Shown here piece after piece: positions 23,163-34,536 of a stretch of DNA of 64,000 bases; positions within the stretch are counted from its first letter, which is position 1, and every line of letters begins with the position of its first letter. Source of the DNA: Cylindrobasidium torrendii FP15055 ss-10 (lineage: Eukaryota > Basidiomycota > Agaricomycetes > Agaricales > Physalacriaceae); NCBI GenBank assembly GCA_000934385.1, contig KN880500.1, forward strand, positions 1 to 64,000, written 5' to 3'. Made by a program: the position numbers and the translations under genes. The notes beneath the pieces are model-generated. The model had not been told where the DNA came from and ran no database searches. It was given only the letters and a program-made list of their open reading frames with translations.

Positions 23163-23499
23163 ATGGGGAACAAGTATGTGCACTGCTTCACACGTCGTCT
23201 CTTTGTACTCAATAAATTGTAGAGGTCAAATCTACTCACGTAGCTGCCGAATTGATGGCTGCAATTGGAGGCCACCAGCCAGTGATTACAAGGGTGCTGG
23301 GATGCTCCTCCGCAAGCACTATGTCGACGCTCATCCACGGCATCTCCTCCACTGTTCCCATCCCGGGTGTGAATACAACGTGTTGCTTGCGAATAAGCAT
23401 ATCTTAATCGTGCACGAGAGGGGTCAACATGGTACATCCGGAAACAACGCAGGGCTGGATAGTTCGCTAGTGAGTCGGCCGTTACAGTCGTCTCAGTGA
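23163..23499 (+). CDS. paired C2H2-finger small protein, copy A (divergent)
   Basis: Exon 1 23163-23173 (ATG GGG AAC AA), intron with GTATGT donor and TTGTAG acceptor, exon 2 from 23223 to the stop at 23499; about 95 aa. Finger 1 is CRIDGC...HYVDAH (C-x4-C-x18-H-x4-H), finger 2 CSHPGC...HERGQH (C-x4-C-x14-H-x4-H). It has the 11-nt first exon typical of the family here but lacks the GRYEGETLR motif and the VTTFSTL tail, ending in a short Ser-rich stretch. Function unknown; nucleic-acid binding is only suggested by the fingers. Confidence 0.7.
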
Positions 23500-23648
23500 C
23501 GCGCGAGTCAGGCCGCCTGCGCGTTACGTCCCGAGGAGTACCATCCAGTCAAAGTTTATATGCGCTGTTATTCAACCTTCTCGTAATATTTGACTTTAGA
23601 ATTATGGATTAAGCATAGTCAATGGAAGATTATGTAAATGACCAGAGA

Positions 23649-24316
23649 CTACGATTCGATGGACGTATGTTCTATGTACACATGTGCAAGCCATTGTCCG
23701 CTCTGTTTCTTGTTAGGATTGAGAGCGTCAGTCAAAGTTGAAAATGCCGTGACATTCGCGGCTGGAACGGCGACATGAGCAGAGTGCGCGACATTTGTGG
23801 TGATGGGCTGAGTTGGAGCTTGGAAGGCCGCCATATTGGGATTGAGAGCGCTGGTCAAGGTCAAGAAAGTCGTAACAGTCGGCTCGGGAGCAACATGAGC
23901 AGGACGAGTGGCGTTCATGAAAACAGATAGAAGCGAGGCTTGTGACGCAATCATTGAAGCCTGACCGGAGACATACGTCGAAGTCCGCAACTTTGAGGCA
24001 ATGTCTGACTCTCGAAGTGTTGCCCCTTCGTATCTGCCGTTATGCTCGGATACAGCGTGTTTCTTGATCACGGCTTTGTTGCAAAAAGCCACACTGTAAT
24101 CACATCCTGGTACGTTGCAGAAATAGCGATATCCTGGATGCGCATTCCTCATGTGGTGGGTGACGGCTCTTTGCGCAGTGTTGTAATCGCTGGGCAATGA
24201 ATACCACCCACATTGGATTGAGCATTGGCGTTGGTGGGTGAGGCCTCTACATGCAAACAGTGAGTACATGACGATCAGATTCCAATCACCGTGCCGCATG
24301 CATACTCTTTAGCCAT
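23649..24316 (-). CDS. paired C2H2-finger small protein, copy B
   Basis: Exon 1 24316-24306 (ATG GCT AAA GA), intron with GTATGC donor and TGTAG acceptor, exon 2 24246-23649; 202 aa. Finger 1 CSIQC...HMRNAH, linker PGYRYF, finger 2 CNVPGC...HAVSEH, then NGRYEGATLR. The tail holds two copies of the family's C-terminal motif, TVTTFLTLTSALNPN and NVTAFSTLTDALNPN, separated by about 40 residues rich in Ala, Pro and Thr. A TATA-like TATATGAA lies at about 24380, and an upstream block at 24395-24455 is shared with the 34-kb and 51-kb members. No named family recognised. Confidence 0.75.
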
Positions 24317-24716
24317 TGAGGAAATGTGTGGAACGTTGGAGGCTGAGAATGAATTTTGACAGTGGGGACTCACAGCCTTCATATACCGTCGAACCAAGTT
24401 GTCTTTGTTTGGAGTGTACGCACTGATAGCTTACTAACAAAAGGCGCTCACGAAAAAAAACTCATTCGGGACTTTGTTTGTCCCTGCATATCCCGTGTCA
24501 ATGAGAACGACTTTGTGATCCCTCTGAGCTCCGGCTGTTGCTGTGTATTCCGTTCGCGCCAACCTACTAACCATCCAGTCAAAATTTACATGCGCTGCTC
24601 TCCAATCGTTTTTGGTTTTTACTTTGGAATGGTGGATTAAACGTAGTCAATGTACTATTATACGACAAAGAATGGTTTTTTTGGCGGAGGTATATATCAT
24701 AATGGATGTACATAAA

Positions 24717-25200
24717 TTAATGTCCGCTCGGTTTCTTGTCAGGATTGAGAGCGTCAGTCAAAGGCAAAAATGCCGTGACATTCGCGGCTGGAACGGCGAC
24801 ATGAGCAGAGTGCGCGACATTTGTGGTGATGGGCTGAGTTGGAGCTTGGAAGGAAGCCGCCATATTGGGATTGAGAGCGCTGGTCAAGGTCAAGAAAGTT
24901 GTAACAGTCGGGTCGGGAGCAACATGAACAGGACGAGTGACGTTCGTGAAAACAGATGGAAGCGAGGCTTGGGACGCAATCATTGAAGCCTGACCGGAGA
25001 TATACGTCGAAGCCTACGAGGTCGACGTCAATGGCATGGCAGTGGTCGTGGCGATGGACGAAATTGGGCCCTGGGCAGTGGTAAATGATGAAGCCCACTG
25101 GAAGTCAGATGGCATGATGTTAATGAACTTTTTGTCAATCTGGTATTGGGACAATTCGAGCTCGCCGAAATCGCGAAGTGTTTCCCCCTCGTATCTGCCA
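24717..25200 (-). pseudogene. paired C2H2-finger gene, 5'-truncated copy of B
   Basis: Minus-strand sequence matching copy B from GRYEGETLR onward, without both fingers and the start exon. A TAG interrupts the frame at about 25015, before ASTYISGQASMIASQASL. The rest (TVTTFLTLTSALNPN, NVTAFLPLTDALNPDKKPSGH) is nearly identical to copy B, and the 3' flank is duplicated as well (about 23545-23640 against 24570-24660). It is a partial tandem duplication. Confidence 0.7.
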
Positions 25201-25278
25201 TTATCTTATGTAAGTAGATAAATAGCTGGCGCGATCACCACTAAGGTTGCGATCGGTCTCTGGCTGAATCATACCACC

Positions 25279-26471
25279 ATGTCCATCACGTCCTCGCCCG
25301 TACTAGAAAAACTACACCTCATTGCAAAATCCATCATTCAGAAAGCGACATTTGCCGTCCCGCCGTACGCAGTTGATCACCGAAAACTCCTGGAGAGCAT
25401 GTTGGATTTTGCTCCGTCGAGCGAGGGAAAGCGGTGGATGGCCGTGGCTATACATCACGCAGCGGATGAAAATGCACTTCAGGATCTCGCTCAGAGAATT
25501 TTGGAAACCCTCCTTTTCCCTTGTATGCTGACTCGGACTTTCTGGGATGCACAGACTCACATTTGGGGCTGGGTTTACTAGTGTTGTCGGCGGCGTGGGA
25601 TAGAAATCAAACTGCGGACGATGCGCCGGTAGAGAATATGGAGGACGTATTGACTAACAAGGCGAGTGTCTCCCATTAATTTGCACCGCCGCCCTGACGG
25701 ACGCCGTAGCTCATGTCGCGCGAGCACTATCAATGCATCGTGACTGGGTTCCTCTCGGATCGTATCCCGTATGATGATCTTGAATCGCGAGCCATGCAGC
25801 ATCCTGGGGTCGGTATTGCTGACCTAGAAGCGGCATGTATCGTTCCCCTTGCTCCCAACACACCGTCGGTACGTCTCTCATATTCTCAGCTAGCCGAGTC
25901 TCACGCAGTACTATACATGCAGGAGGCGCCAATATCGCACACATGGGACATGCTCAAGTCTTGGACGCAGATGGACACGGAGGGCTACTCAATGGAATGT
26001 CCGGAAAACAGTGTCTTGCTCACAAGGAGAGAGCGCAGGGCGTTCGGGATGTTTAAGCTGTGGTTCGAATGTGTACGTCCCTGCTTCCTTCCCTCTTCCC
26101 TCTCGCATCTGACCGTGAATACTGACGAGTTTGCTCTGAAGGTTCCAGGCGCGGAGCACACATATACCGTATCCTGGAGGGACCATCAGTTCAGTAACAT
26201 AGCGCTGTCCGACGAGTCTGGCCGACTTCGAGTTGTTTTCGAGGCGCAGGAGGTGTATGAAGGCGAAGTGATTCCGCCGCCAGATGCAAGACTGCTTAGG
26301 GCACACGCCGCGCTGTGCAGGGTCTTGCATGCGTGCGGTGCGGTGAAGGTATATGAAGGGTGGAAAGAGGATGAAGCCCGCAGTAAGAGGGTTGTTGATC
26401 ATGCGTCGCTGGTGTATGTGAACTCGCTCCTGATGGCGAGGGCCCAGGTCGAAGCTAACGCAAGTGCATGA
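25279..26471 (+). CDS. HNH-nuclease-like protein with altered catalytic positions
   Basis: Five exons (25279-25522, 25582-25661, 25710-25868, 25923-26072, 26142-26471), 320 aa. The N-terminal module has VPPYAVDHRKLLESMLDFAP and HHAADENALQDLAQRILETL. The C-terminal part resembles fungal HNH domains: SREHYQCIVTG, EAACIVPLA, PENSVLLTRRERRAFGMFKLWFE. The usual His of the AHIIP and LxxxxHxxFD motifs appears replaced (ACIVP, RRERRAF), so nuclease activity is doubtful. The second intron needs a GC-AG junction (AAG|GCGAGT); other introns are GT-AG. The 54-nt and 69-nt introns are in frame and could be retained. Relics of the N-terminal module lie at 33.3-33.8 kb. Confidence 0.65.
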
Positions 26472-26692
26472 GTGTACATTTTCTCGAAACTTTGGCATAT
26501 ACCATCGTGTTCTTGCATCTATCCGTTTTGTGTCTGGACATGAAATTTGAATGGCGACTCGAGACTAATGAGAGCACACATCTCATGTAAACACTTTCGT
26601 ACCCAGTCAAAATCATACCCAGTCGAAATACAACACCAAAAATCATGATACAATACCAAGAAAACCACGCTTGCTATTCTCGCACTCAACGT

Positions 26693-28822
26693 CTACTTCG
26701 TCCCACCCGCCCGGCCGCGCGTAATGTCGTCAAAGTACACCGCTTCCTCTTCCGGGATAGGCATCCTCGCTCCCCACGGAAGCTGCAACCTCGTCGCCAG
26801 AACAGTCACTTCGAGCGACTCTACGTCGGCGGGTTCGACAATTTCGCCGTTTGCCTGCCAATGTGTCAGATCCACAATATATGCAAGAGGTGGGATCGAA
26901 GAGGGAGAGGGGTCATACGTACCTTCTGCAAGCGCCAGACGAGGTTCTCCTTGAGGTACGGCTCTACCTCAGATGGGTCGAATGATGCAAACTGGGCTCT
27001 AGCTGCGATGCACTCGTTGAGGTGCACGAAGCCCTCAATCATGGCGTCGCGGTGCTCCGTGCAGTTTGCGCATCTCTCGGAAAGACTAGTGGTTCAGTCA
27101 GCTCACACATGACAGTGGCAACTATTGATACGAGACGTACCTGTTGACAAACGCGTCGACAGAGCCGATGTAGTAGTTCGGCTCTTCATACCAGTCTTCT
27201 TCCTCGGGGTAGGAGTCCTCGACGGTACGGAGGAACAGGAGGACGGAGAAAGAGCTCCCTTCGAGCGCGTACTGCTTCACCTGAACACGCACGGTCCAGT
27301 TCCACATTTCCGGATTATTGCTGACAGTACGCGCTTCTGCGGGGAAGTTGCTCGTGACATTCAGCGCCTTGCTGCCATACAGCGTCTCCACTGTATCTGT
27401 GATCACCGTGCGTACTTCGTCGGTGTTGTTCATGTCGACGTCGTTGAACTCGGGATACGTGTATCCGGCGTCGTGCGCCTTGGTGACAGCCGTGGATTTC
27501 CAGTATCCGGTGCTTGAGTTCCAGAAGGGCGTCAGATCTTGATTTGTGTAAGCAATGACAACAGCAGTCTAAGAGAGAGAAAGGCCGTACCAGTGTTCTC
27601 ATCGACCTTTGAGTCTGCGGGGATAGTCCATGTTCCTCGCTCTGAGTCGCCGGGGGTGACCCACAATCCTGGATGCAGCGCGGACCAGAGGGAGAGTATA
27701 CGGTCGACGTTTGCGTGGTGCAACATGAAGATTGGGTCAAAGCCTGCTCTCCCGCGTTAGCCTCATACAAAATGCCAGTAAAGAGAAACAACAGACCTGC
27801 AACTATGGGGTTTCCCATGTGTCCTTCACCGCCGACATAGTCGTGGATACTATCGTGAATGCTCTCGAGCGAGCTGACGGTCGCCGGCCGCCCTGGGTTC
27901 GGCGTGTGGTTGCTCATCGAGAGCCAGTCTTTGGCGTACATGAGCATGTGGAAGGTCTTTGTGCGTGTTGCGTTGCTGTTTCGATTCAGAATCCTATAAC
28001 CTAGCGTCAGCGCACATCATCTACCGACGGGGGGAAGCGTACTGGGTGAGGCCCGTAACATTGTCCTGCCCATCCCTCGTCGGACGGCGCACCGTCGTCG
28101 GCCAGCGGTAGTTCCCAGGGAACGACGGGTCGACGGGGTTGAACTTGTATCGGCGGAGAGGATTCTTGCGCGTCGTCTCTTTCCCATCCGTGCCAACGAT
28201 CTTGACTTCTTCGAGCTCAATGACCTCTGGAGGAGGAACACTCTGGTTGACACGCGCCCAGTCCCAGAACGGCTGGCGCAGCTCCATGGCGGCTTTCTTG
28301 TACGCCTCTCTCAGCTCGAGAGGGTATTCTTCTGCGATGGCTTTGGCTTCGGCTTGGAGGAGTTGCTACTCAGCAGTGGTCAGTACAGCCCATGGAGACG
28401 ATGAAGGAGAGGAACACACCTCGAAGAGAAAGACGTATGGGCGATGGAACGTTGGGAAGAGCACGGTGCCGTGTGAGCAGTACCCGCGCCACGGTACAGA
28501 CTCCTTTGAGCCTTTCACCTCTTCGCCGGAGCCGTTCCACGCCTTATACGGCAGTCCATGGATGCCGCCGACAGCGAAGAACGATTCGACCTCATCTTGG
28601 CCTTTGTCCATAATGCGCTCTACACATCGAATTAGTTAGTTATGCGGGGACGCTCGAGCATTAGCCCAAGGAAAACACACCAAGAGCCAGGATGTAGAGC
28701 GAGAACTGCTTGTTGTTCTCGGGTTTGACGAAGTCGTAGATGTTGAGGCGGTTTGGGGCAAGTGCCTTCGTGCTGGGAGGGTCTCCGCCGGTTGCGCCAG
28801 TAATGATAAGTGTAGGAGGCAT
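26693..28822 (-). CDS. tyrosinase (polyphenol oxidase)
   Basis: Eight exons (28822-28681, 28619-28420, 28365-28043, 27993-27797, 27743-27591, 27537-27141, 27085-26923, 26854-26693), 578 aa, the usual size of fungal tyrosinases. It oxidises monophenols and diphenols to o-quinones for melanin. Type-3 copper ligands: His97 in GYCSHG (Cys95-x-His97 is the thioether pair known in fungal tyrosinases), His106 in PTFHRPY, a further set in [18 protein letters not shown], and HH in [14 protein letters not shown]. Other family marks are RQPFWDWA and the C-terminal region following [12 protein letters not shown]. No signal peptide. A TATA box (TATATAA) lies at 28886-28880. One intron uses an AAG acceptor. 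Confidence 0.92.
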
Positions 28823-28879
28823 GTTGTGTTCAAGTTGACTGTGTAAGGATAGTGAAGTCCAGAGACGAATTACTGCGCC

Positions 28880-28886
28880 TTATATA
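28880..28886 (-). promoter_or_regulatory. TATA box of the tyrosinase gene
   Basis: TATATAA on the minus strand, 58 bp upstream of the tyrosinase ATG at 28822. Confidence 0.6.
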
Positions 28887-29911
28887 CTCGGGTCGACAGT
28901 TGTACTAAATCCTTGGCTGTGAGGGGGCCCTTCATTTTTGCTGCCACATCCGGGGACGATGGGGTGGCAGTAGTGGCGCTCGGTCGCTGGTGAGCCCTTT
29001 CTGCGGTCTGCTGAGTGTCCGGAGATGAACAACCTGGCCTGAACTTGGCATATATGTCGGACGGTTCGTGTGCGGTCCGTACTAGTAGTACGTAAAAGCG
29101 TCAGCTGGGATGGCTTGCTTAACATTCAGTCCTACGTATCTGTGATGAACGACGCGATGAGCAAGTGAAATCGACCTTACATGACAGTCATCTTTGGAGG
29201 TAAAGGGAAGCACGGGTCTTCGAGCTTAGCTGTAGAGACCGGCGAGGCGTAACTTGCTCGTTCATTTAGTCAGGTCCGTCGACGACAGCTACAGGATATA
29301 GCTTACCTGTGGTCATAACACCCTACGACGGCTAACGCGTTGAATGTTTACGACACGGAGGGCACTGGACGCAGCACTTTTTGCTCCGCGTCCCTTCCAC
29401 TGTCAATCGAAATGGCCATTTACAGAGCCGCGCGGAAAGACGGTAGTCCCTTTGAGCTCGGTGCGTGATGAGCTGCGTAGAGTACCTCTATGTTGGGTTC
29501 ATTCCTCCATCATACTTGTGGTGTTACTATATCTGCTTATGCTTGTCCCCGTTGAATGAGAACGGAAGGGAGCGGAAAGACAACAATTACCATTCTGTAA
29601 CGCGTTGTGCGCTCTGAATCTCATTTGACGGAGGAAACTTCTACTGGAAAAGAAATCTGTGGTTATGAAAGCAGGAAGACAAGACCGTGGGAGAATGATG
29701 GGAGTAGGTCAGCATGGTTCGGTGCTTCGGACCGATCACCGTAGCACGATGCTCGTTGGCAATACTCATAAGCTCTCATTCGCCCGCCAATGAGACGTTC
29801 CAACAAGTACATTCAAGAAACGGCACTATCTCAATTGATATCGAGCGGCTGCCATAGTCCATCTACCGGTACAGCGATTCAGCAAATAAGCATTCGGTAC
29901 TAGTAGTGGTA
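28887..29911. other. intergenic, no supported gene
   Basis: Upstream region of the tyrosinase and downstream region of the 30-kb finger gene. Only short frames without motifs. Confidence 0.5.
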
Positions 29912-30413
29912 TTATCTTCCGCTCTTCTTGTAGCTTGATAGTATCTTGACAACATTGGCAACGATAAATTCCTTAAGCGTCATTGCATTCGTGGTGGAAG
30001 CCTCCGAGGGAGCAGGTATTGTAGCCAAAGAGAACGAGGACACAGAACGCTTGAGTTTCCCCCCAGTGCCGCTCTCCACGGTGATAGTGTTCCGGAGCGT
30101 CTCGCCCTCATATCTCCCTTCATGTTCGTATGCATGGATGAATTGAATATCGTCCTTGTCCGGGTACGCTACGCTGAATGTACACCCTGGGATGTTGCAG
30201 AAGAAGCGGTAGCCTGAATGCTTTTCCTCAATGTGCTTGTCGACGAACTTTTCGCCTTTGGTGTAATTGAGAGTGGGGTCGCCGGGTGCTCCCCATGAGG
30301 CTCCTTCTAAAGGGCAGATAGGGCATTTCGCACGTCCCAATCTCCTAAGTAGCTAGTGGTCAATGCAAAGGAAAGACGAAATAGATAGAGAAGTGGGCTT
30401 ACTCGTCTGTTCT
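29912..30413 (-). pseudogene. paired C2H2-finger small protein, copy C, start codon missing
   Basis: Exon 2 runs 30344-29912 (144 codons) with finger 1 CPIC...HIEEKH (C-x2-C-x26-H-x4-H), linker SGYRFF, finger 2 CNIPGC...HAYEH, and HEGRYEGETLR. A GTAAGC donor at 30402 and a TTAG acceptor before 30344 fit the family intron. The 11-nt exon expected before the donor reads AGA ACA GAC GA (30413-30403), so the ATG is absent where paralogs have it. The tail differs too (STTNAMTLKEFIVANVV). Either the gene is dead, or it starts upstream or at an internal Met. The finger frame itself is intact. Confidence 0.6.
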
Positions 30414-30944
30414 AATTGGGAATTTTTTATGGTAATATGTGCCGGGCGTAAATTTGTATCGCCGCAGCAGGTGTGCACCAGGCATAATTTCCCATTGCGT
30501 CGGCATGTTGTGCGTAGTAGAGTGAGAATTTTTCGGTGTCGTCAAGACTTTGAGCCGTTATTTAAGTACTTTCTGTGGGCGTTTTTGTTTTCAGAGCACA
30601 AAATGTGTTCCTGTTGGACAATGCACTCATGCCTTTTGTTCACCCTTACAACGTTCTTGGAAATTCCCGATGTTACCGCCGTAGCCATGATACACAGAAG
30701 AGGGCATAACCATCGAAATCCAGCGCGATACGCCTTGTGTGTGGCAAAAAAACAAAAAAAAACGCGCATATGCACAATAAAAATACAAAATAAACATTGA
30801 GACGTAGTCATGTATGTATATAACGAATGAGCGCGTCCAGTGCGCACAGCGCACGGCGCTACTACAAGGTGTCCTTTCCTTCGTCCTGCCCCTCGGCTAG
30901 CATTAGGCAGCTTTTCCACTTCCATCGCTCATGGAGCAGGCAGG

Positions 30945-32571
30945 CTATGCGAACATTCCCTCAAACCTTGGTGTGCACGAATTCGGGTGTAGTGCTACGC
31001 GTCACATGGTTAGAGGACACAATAATGCAGATGAGGGGGACATACCAAACGAATCATTGGGATCACACGCACAGCGTCCTTCCTTCCAATGATCCACACC
31101 CAGGCGCGCAGGTTGAGCAGGCGACACCGCAGCTCCTCCAACCACACCCGGCTCGCCTGCGCCGACGTGGGAAGACACCTTTCCTACAGGTGCACCGGGT
31201 ACATGTTCATCTTCTTCGCCCTCCTCCGCATCGGCATTGGCGTTGGCGGTGAGCGCAAGAGGCGCACGGGCAGGGCAATGCTGGAAATGCTCATGCCTGT
31301 ACCCTATGTCGCGGAAGAAATGGAGCTTGTCGCGAGGTGCGAAGAGGGCGGCGGCGATGGAATGTACTGGTGCGTCGCCCCAACGCTGACGGAGGATGTC
31401 AGAACTACGAAAGGAAGGGACGAGGCGCGCTAACCTCATAATAAAACCCGCCTTTGGCCTCGAGGTACTGGAAGAACGCCTCGTACGCCTCTCCCCTCCA
31501 GAACTCCATATCTGCGATCTCAAAGTTGCTCCAAAAGTGACACTGGTTGTAGGTCGCGCCGCCATCCGCAGAGACGAACTCCATGGCGTTGTCCTCGTGC
31601 AAATATTGTGGGTTTCGCGTGATGAATTCTGGCCTTCGTTTAGGATACCGCGAATGAGACGAATGAGAACCACGTACCCTTCACCGCAGTCCACAAACTG
31701 GGAATCGTCGCCTCCCACTCCAGCAGCGAAATCGTCCACCCATAGATCTTGCCCTCATCCTGCATGAACCTAAACGGATCATACTCTATGTCGCAAAAGA
31801 ACTGCACATCCGGCTCCACGCGCCAGTAGTACCTGTACGGCAACAGTAATTCGTGTTTGTAGAAGAAGCCCGAGTTGAAGCGGCACATGTTGCGGTAGGA
31901 GACGCTGCCGCCGTATATGACGCGCTGCGCGACGAGAGAGAGACGGCCCTTGCGTGCGCGCTCCTCGTCGATCCAGGCGGGCTGAACCCACATCTCTGGC
32001 GGGACACGCCCAAACTGGATTGGCGCCTTGGTTATTACGCTCACGCGTCTGTAAGCTCACGCATCAGCATATGCATTCCAGATGGATGTAGTAGGAAAGA
32101 TGGTGGAGGAAGGAAAGGAAATACGCACTCGATAAACTCCTCTGTGAACTCCTCATCGTTCAGCAGAATCCATCCATATCCATATTTCCGATTAAACCTG
32201 TCCTCCACGCTCTGCATGCTCGACACAACCCCGTTCAAATCCGTATTCCGGCAGAGCATGACGAACGTCGCATTTGCTCGCTGATGGGGCTCGGTTTGTT
32301 GCGTATTGACCACTACAGACGAGGGTAGAGCAGCCGAAGCAGATAAGTCACTGGAGGCGTCCGTATCCCACGGCGCGTGCCATGATTCAGGCAGGGCCGG
32401 CGCCGACGACGAGGGGAGTGCAGGGGCGTTTGATTCCGATAGCACAGAGGTGTAGCTGCGGCCGGTGAAGTAGAGATACGTGTGCAGCGTGAGAACGACG
32501 ACGAGGATGCTGCCGACGATCCGGCGCGCCTGGGACGACGCGGGAATCGCGATTGTCATTGGGTTGCCCAT
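30945..32571 (-). CDS. GT15 alpha-1,2-mannosyltransferase (Kre2/Mnt1/Ktr family)
   Basis: Five exons (32571-32129, 32048-31678, 31628-31435, 31385-31046, 30994-30945), 465 aa. Type II Golgi membrane protein: short cytosolic N-terminus, one signal anchor (IVGSILVVVLTLHTYLYF, about 18-35), Ser/Ala/Pro-rich stem, then the GT15 catalytic domain. Family marks are ANATFVMLCRNTDLNG, FNRKYGYGWILLND, YRYYWRVEPDVQFFCDI, NQCHFWSNFEIADM, GGFYYERWGDAPVHSIAA and the terminal NSCTPRF. It adds alpha-1,2-mannose to N- and O-glycans from GDP-mannose. The start at 32571 is the first ATG in frame; MTIAIP four codons later is an alternative. Intron 1 near 32050-32085 carries a copy of a dispersed repeat. Confidence 0.92.
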
Positions 32572-33329
32572 AGGGGTGTTGAAGAATGATAGTGTAGGAC
32601 GCTGTTCTATAGCCTGGAGGAAAGTAGTTGAAACGTTCGAGGGAAGAAGTGTAGTAGGGCTCCTTGACAAAGCAAAAGGCGGCTAGCTACTCGTGTGTCG
32701 GCAACAGAATACACCGGTCTGGCAGAAAACACGAAGAGCAAGAATGCTAGAAGGAAAAGAGACGGTGGTGGTGGTAAGAAAAGGACTCTGGGTGGGGGCT
32801 ACATAGCTCCACAGTTCCGACGTATAATTAGGCCAGGCCAGAGAGCTGCGCAGACCGCAGCAACCGGTCCGATCGCATCTCCTCCGAATTTCCCTCGCGT
32901 GGCGGTGGAAGTAGATAATGACTGCCTCCCACAGGCCTCCCATGACTGCGACTTCGTCCAGCTTTGATATTCTGCGGTGAAAGTACACGCACGAATACTG
33001 TTCAAGCAAGCGCATGGCCCCCTTCACGACGGGTGTGGAGCCCTCTCCCACATACGTCCCGAGTATCCTCCAGACTCCAGTCCGCTTTTCCGAGCGTCTA
33101 GTTCTGATGGATGGACGCACAGCCGCCGACTGACTGCGCCTCCGACTATGCGCGTCCTCGAATTCTCTCGGTTCAGCCATCGCGTTTCGATTTCATCATC
33201 TCACTTTAGGTGAGGGCTCATAAAAGATTGACGGACGACACTTGAATCGATGCATATGTGGACAGATGGTGATGGTGATGTTGTATGTGTCCCGAATACA
33301 CCGTCAGGTTTGTGTACATATTGCCATCC

Positions 33330-33494
33330 ACCCCGCTGCCCCTCGTCTGACGCAGCATGCCAGATCTCGGAAAGCGTTTGGTAGTCGACTGCGAAGGGCG
33401 GCGCAGAGAGTCTCTCCCTCTGAATGTGATGTTCATGGGAGTTGTAAATCAGGTGGTGTGCGTCTTTCGATGAGGACGAGGACGTGATGTACAT
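33330..33494 (-). pseudogene. relic of the HNH-like gene N-terminal exon (1)
   Basis: MYITSSSSSKDAHHL followed by SAPPFAVDYQTLSEIWHAASDEGQRGG matches the first exon of the gene at 25279 (MSITSS..., VPPYAVDHRKLLESMLDFAPSSEGKR). No continuation to the HNH part is present. Confidence 0.55.
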
Positions 33495-33629
33495 GGTGGT
33501 AGGATGTAGTCAAAGACCACTCGCAACTGCCAGCGTTCTACATATCGCACAAGCCGTCGTGGTTCTAATTCCCTAAAAACAGCTTACTGATGAAAATCGT
33601 CCTTTGAATGAACACATCCATGAGAATGA

Positions 33630-33770
33630 GGTATTTCTAAATTCCCGCTGCCCCTCTCTCGACGGAGCAAAGTCCAACATGCTCTCCAAGAGTTTGCGGT
33701 AGTCGACTGCGTACGGCGGGAGGAAAAATGTCTTTTCTGAGTAATGAATTTGCGATGAGGCCTTGCCGAG
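33630..33770 (-). pseudogene. relic of the HNH-like gene N-terminal exon (2)
   Basis: Minus-strand frame encoding FFLPPYAVDYRKLLESM then LDFAPSREGQR, closer to the 25-kb gene than the neighbouring relic, and cut off after this segment. Confidence 0.55.
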
Positions 33771-33904
33771 GACTTGGTGGGGTATGCTTCAGACTTCAGT
33801 GAAAGACCGATCGCGCGATCGCACCACTGATGGGAAGACTAACATGCAAGTCTACGGAAATGAGGCATTCTCGAGTGTCTTTGTATCGCTCGCGATGCAA
33901 TACA

Positions 33905-33965
33905 AAGATGAACTCGCCTTTTGTTAGCGTGATAGCAGTGCGCACACTTAAAACAAAGACTACTC
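33905..33965 (+). promoter_or_regulatory. upstream block shared by three paired-finger genes
   Basis: CGCCTTTTGTTAG ... CAGTGCGCACACT ... AAACAAAGAC is matched closely by the minus strand of 24395-24455 (upstream of copy B) and more loosely by about 51075-51130 (upstream of the 51-kb copy). It lies 60-115 bp upstream of the ATG at 34023, just above the TATA box at 33975-33982 (TATATAAA). Confidence 0.45.
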
Positions 33966-34022
33966 GTTCAAAATTATATAAATCCAACCCCGCGAATTTA
34001 CAACAACCCACACCTTGAATCA

Positions 34023-34536
34023 ATGGCTAGAGAGTACGCATGGTGATTTAAATCCGATTGTCATGGACTAACTGTTTGCCTGTAGAGACCCTACCCACAC
34101 ACGTAAATGCCCCATCTGTAAACTCAAAGGCGTTGTGTGGGAATCATCGCCACCCAGCGATGATACTACAGCTAGAAAACTTGTTTACTGGCACGTGAGG
34201 GACAAGCATTCAGGATATCGCTATTTCTGCAACGTTTCAGGATGTAACTACAGTGTGGCTTACGCGGACAAGCCCGAAATCAAGAACAGACACGCTCGAA
34301 CTGAGCATGGCGGCGGATACGAGGGGGAAACACTTCGAGACACCAGCGTTGCCTCGCAGGCTGCAAGTTCGTTCACCACCGCGAATATCGCCGTTCCTTC
34401 AACGTCGACCTCGCAGGGCTCGTCGTATATTTCTCAGGCTTCACCGACTCCTGCCCCGTTCATCACCACAAACCTCCATCCTGTCGTTCCAGCTGCGAAT
34501 GTCACGACTTTCTCGACCTTGAACGATGCTATTTAG
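34023..34536 (+). CDS. paired C2H2-finger small protein, copy D
   Basis: Exon 1 34023-34033 (ATG GCT AGA GA), intron with GTACGC donor and CTGTAG acceptor, exon 2 34086-34536; 153 aa. Finger 1 CPICKLKG...HVRDKH (C-x2-C-x24-H-x4-H), linker SGYRYF, finger 2 CNVSGC...HARTEH (C-x4-C-x15-H-x4-H), then GGYEGETLRD. The Ser/Thr/Ala/Pro-rich tail ends in NVTTFSTLNDAI, the family's terminal motif. It is intact, with a TATA box 41 bp upstream. It is the clearest member of the family together with those at 58.4 and 60.5 kb. Function unknown. Confidence 0.78.

Noticed and set aside
32683..33180. Minus-strand open frame of 165 codons upstream of the GT15 gene
   Set aside because: No domain, irregular composition and a position in the GT15 promoter; open frames of this length occur by chance in this base composition.
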